The position numbers and the translations under genes were made by a program. A model generated the notes under the pieces. It was not told the DNA's origin and searched no databases. It saw nothing but the letters and a program-made list of their open reading frames with translations. Positions 5,616 through 5,792 of a stretch of DNA of 5,792 nt are shown here, in pieces; position 1 is the stretch's first letter, and every line of letters begins with the position of its first letter. This stretch comes from UBA8190 sp003453695 (GTDB lineage: Bacteria > Actinomycetota > Acidimicrobiia > Acidimicrobiales > UBA8190), in the NCBI GenBank assembly GCA_036796975.1, contig DAIRBY010000076.1, positions 1 to 5,792 of the forward strand, in the 5' to 3' direction.

Positions 5616-5662
5616 GGTGGCCCCAGGATTCCCCAGGACGCTGGGAGGACCCTGGGACCACC
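5616..5662. repeat. Imperfect two-part hairpin upstream of sqdB
   Basis: GGTGG-c-CCCAGG (5616-5627) pairs with CCTGGG-a-CCACC (5651-5662), giving 11 pairs with one mismatch. An inner stem CCCAG-gacg-CTGGG (5632-5645) sits inside, with short asymmetric internal loops. The structure begins about 50 bases before the sqdB start on the minus strand and would fold in a 5' leader. There is no U-run, so it is not a classical terminator of an upstream gene; a leader-RNA regulatory structure or protein site is possible. Confidence 0.45.
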
Positions 5663-5702
5663 CGGGGACGCCTCTGAGAAGTGATGAGGAGTGGATGAAG
5701 CG

Positions 5703-5722
5703 TTGAGCTGCGCGGGGCTCAA
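5703..5722. repeat. Inverted repeat TTGAGC-N8-GCTCAA upstream of sqdB
   Basis: Perfect 6-bp arms with an 8-base GC-rich spacer, about 140 bases before the sqdB start. The size fits an operator for a dimeric repressor or a small hairpin. No regulator gene lies beside it in the window, so its role is unknown. Confidence 0.35.
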
Positions 5723-5792
5723 TCCGTCCATGGCCGCTTTTGGCTGTTCTCTTACGCGCCCTGGCACTCTCCCGCCCCACCGTCTGCCGTTT

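Larger units (their letters stand above)
5564..5792. other. Non-coding region upstream of sqdB
   Basis: About 229 bases without a credible gene up to the window edge. It holds the strong hairpin at 5616-5662, an inverted repeat TTGAGC-N8-GCTCAA at 5703-5722, and the sqdB ribosome site at 5566-5571. A 67-codon minus-strand frame ending in TAA directly before the sqdB ATG has unbiased third positions and no recognisable content, so I do not call it. The sqdB promoter should lie here, but no convincing -35/-10 pair could be fixed. Confidence 0.5.

Noticed and set aside
5564..5767. A 67-codon minus-strand frame ending in TAA directly before the sqdB ATG
   Set aside because: The TAA-ATG junction looks like translational coupling, but codon third positions show no bias, the hairpin lies inside it and the peptide resembles nothing known.

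Overview
This is a GC-rich stretch, most likely from an actinobacterium. The reasons are strong G/C preference at third codon positions in most genes, frequent GTG starts, tightly packed genes and at least one promoter placed as if for a leaderless transcript. The exact lineage cannot be read from the sequence. All seven genes I accept are on the minus strand, so transcription runs from high to low coordinates. I found no tRNA, rRNA, CRISPR array, transposase or integrase.

From upstream to downstream on the minus strand: 5792-5564 is a non-coding stretch holding a strong imperfect hairpin and a smaller inverted repeat. 5563-4376 is sqdB, UDP-sulfoquinovose synthase, the sugar-nucleotide step of sulfolipid synthesis, with an intact active site. 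4309-3767 is a Uma2-family (DUF820) PD-(D/E)xK nuclease-fold protein. 3720-3328 and 3331-2774 are an overlapping XRE regulator and AbiEii-like nucleotidyltransferase pair, organised like a toxin-antitoxin (TA) module. 2711-1881 is an unrecognised 276-residue protein. 1764-1495 and 1492-50 are hipB and hipA, a two-gene kinase TA operon; HipA has all its kinase motifs plus a C-terminal extension.

The region downstream of sqdB therefore looks like a small stress or defence island: two different regulator-plus-enzyme TA modules, a Uma2 protein and an orphan gene between the modules. The metabolic gene sqdB has no glycosyltransferase partner in the window.

The most notable non-coding signal lies just upstream of and overlapping the hipB start. 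Three 16-bp dyads, close to GTCTG-N-AWWT-N-CAGAC, have centres exactly 38 bp apart (1754.5, 1792.5, 1830.5). This is a likely HipB operator array. The promoter of the XRE module has its own perfect inverted repeat (CCATAT-N8-ATATGG) and also contains one half-site resembling the HipB dyads, which raises the possibility of cross-talk.
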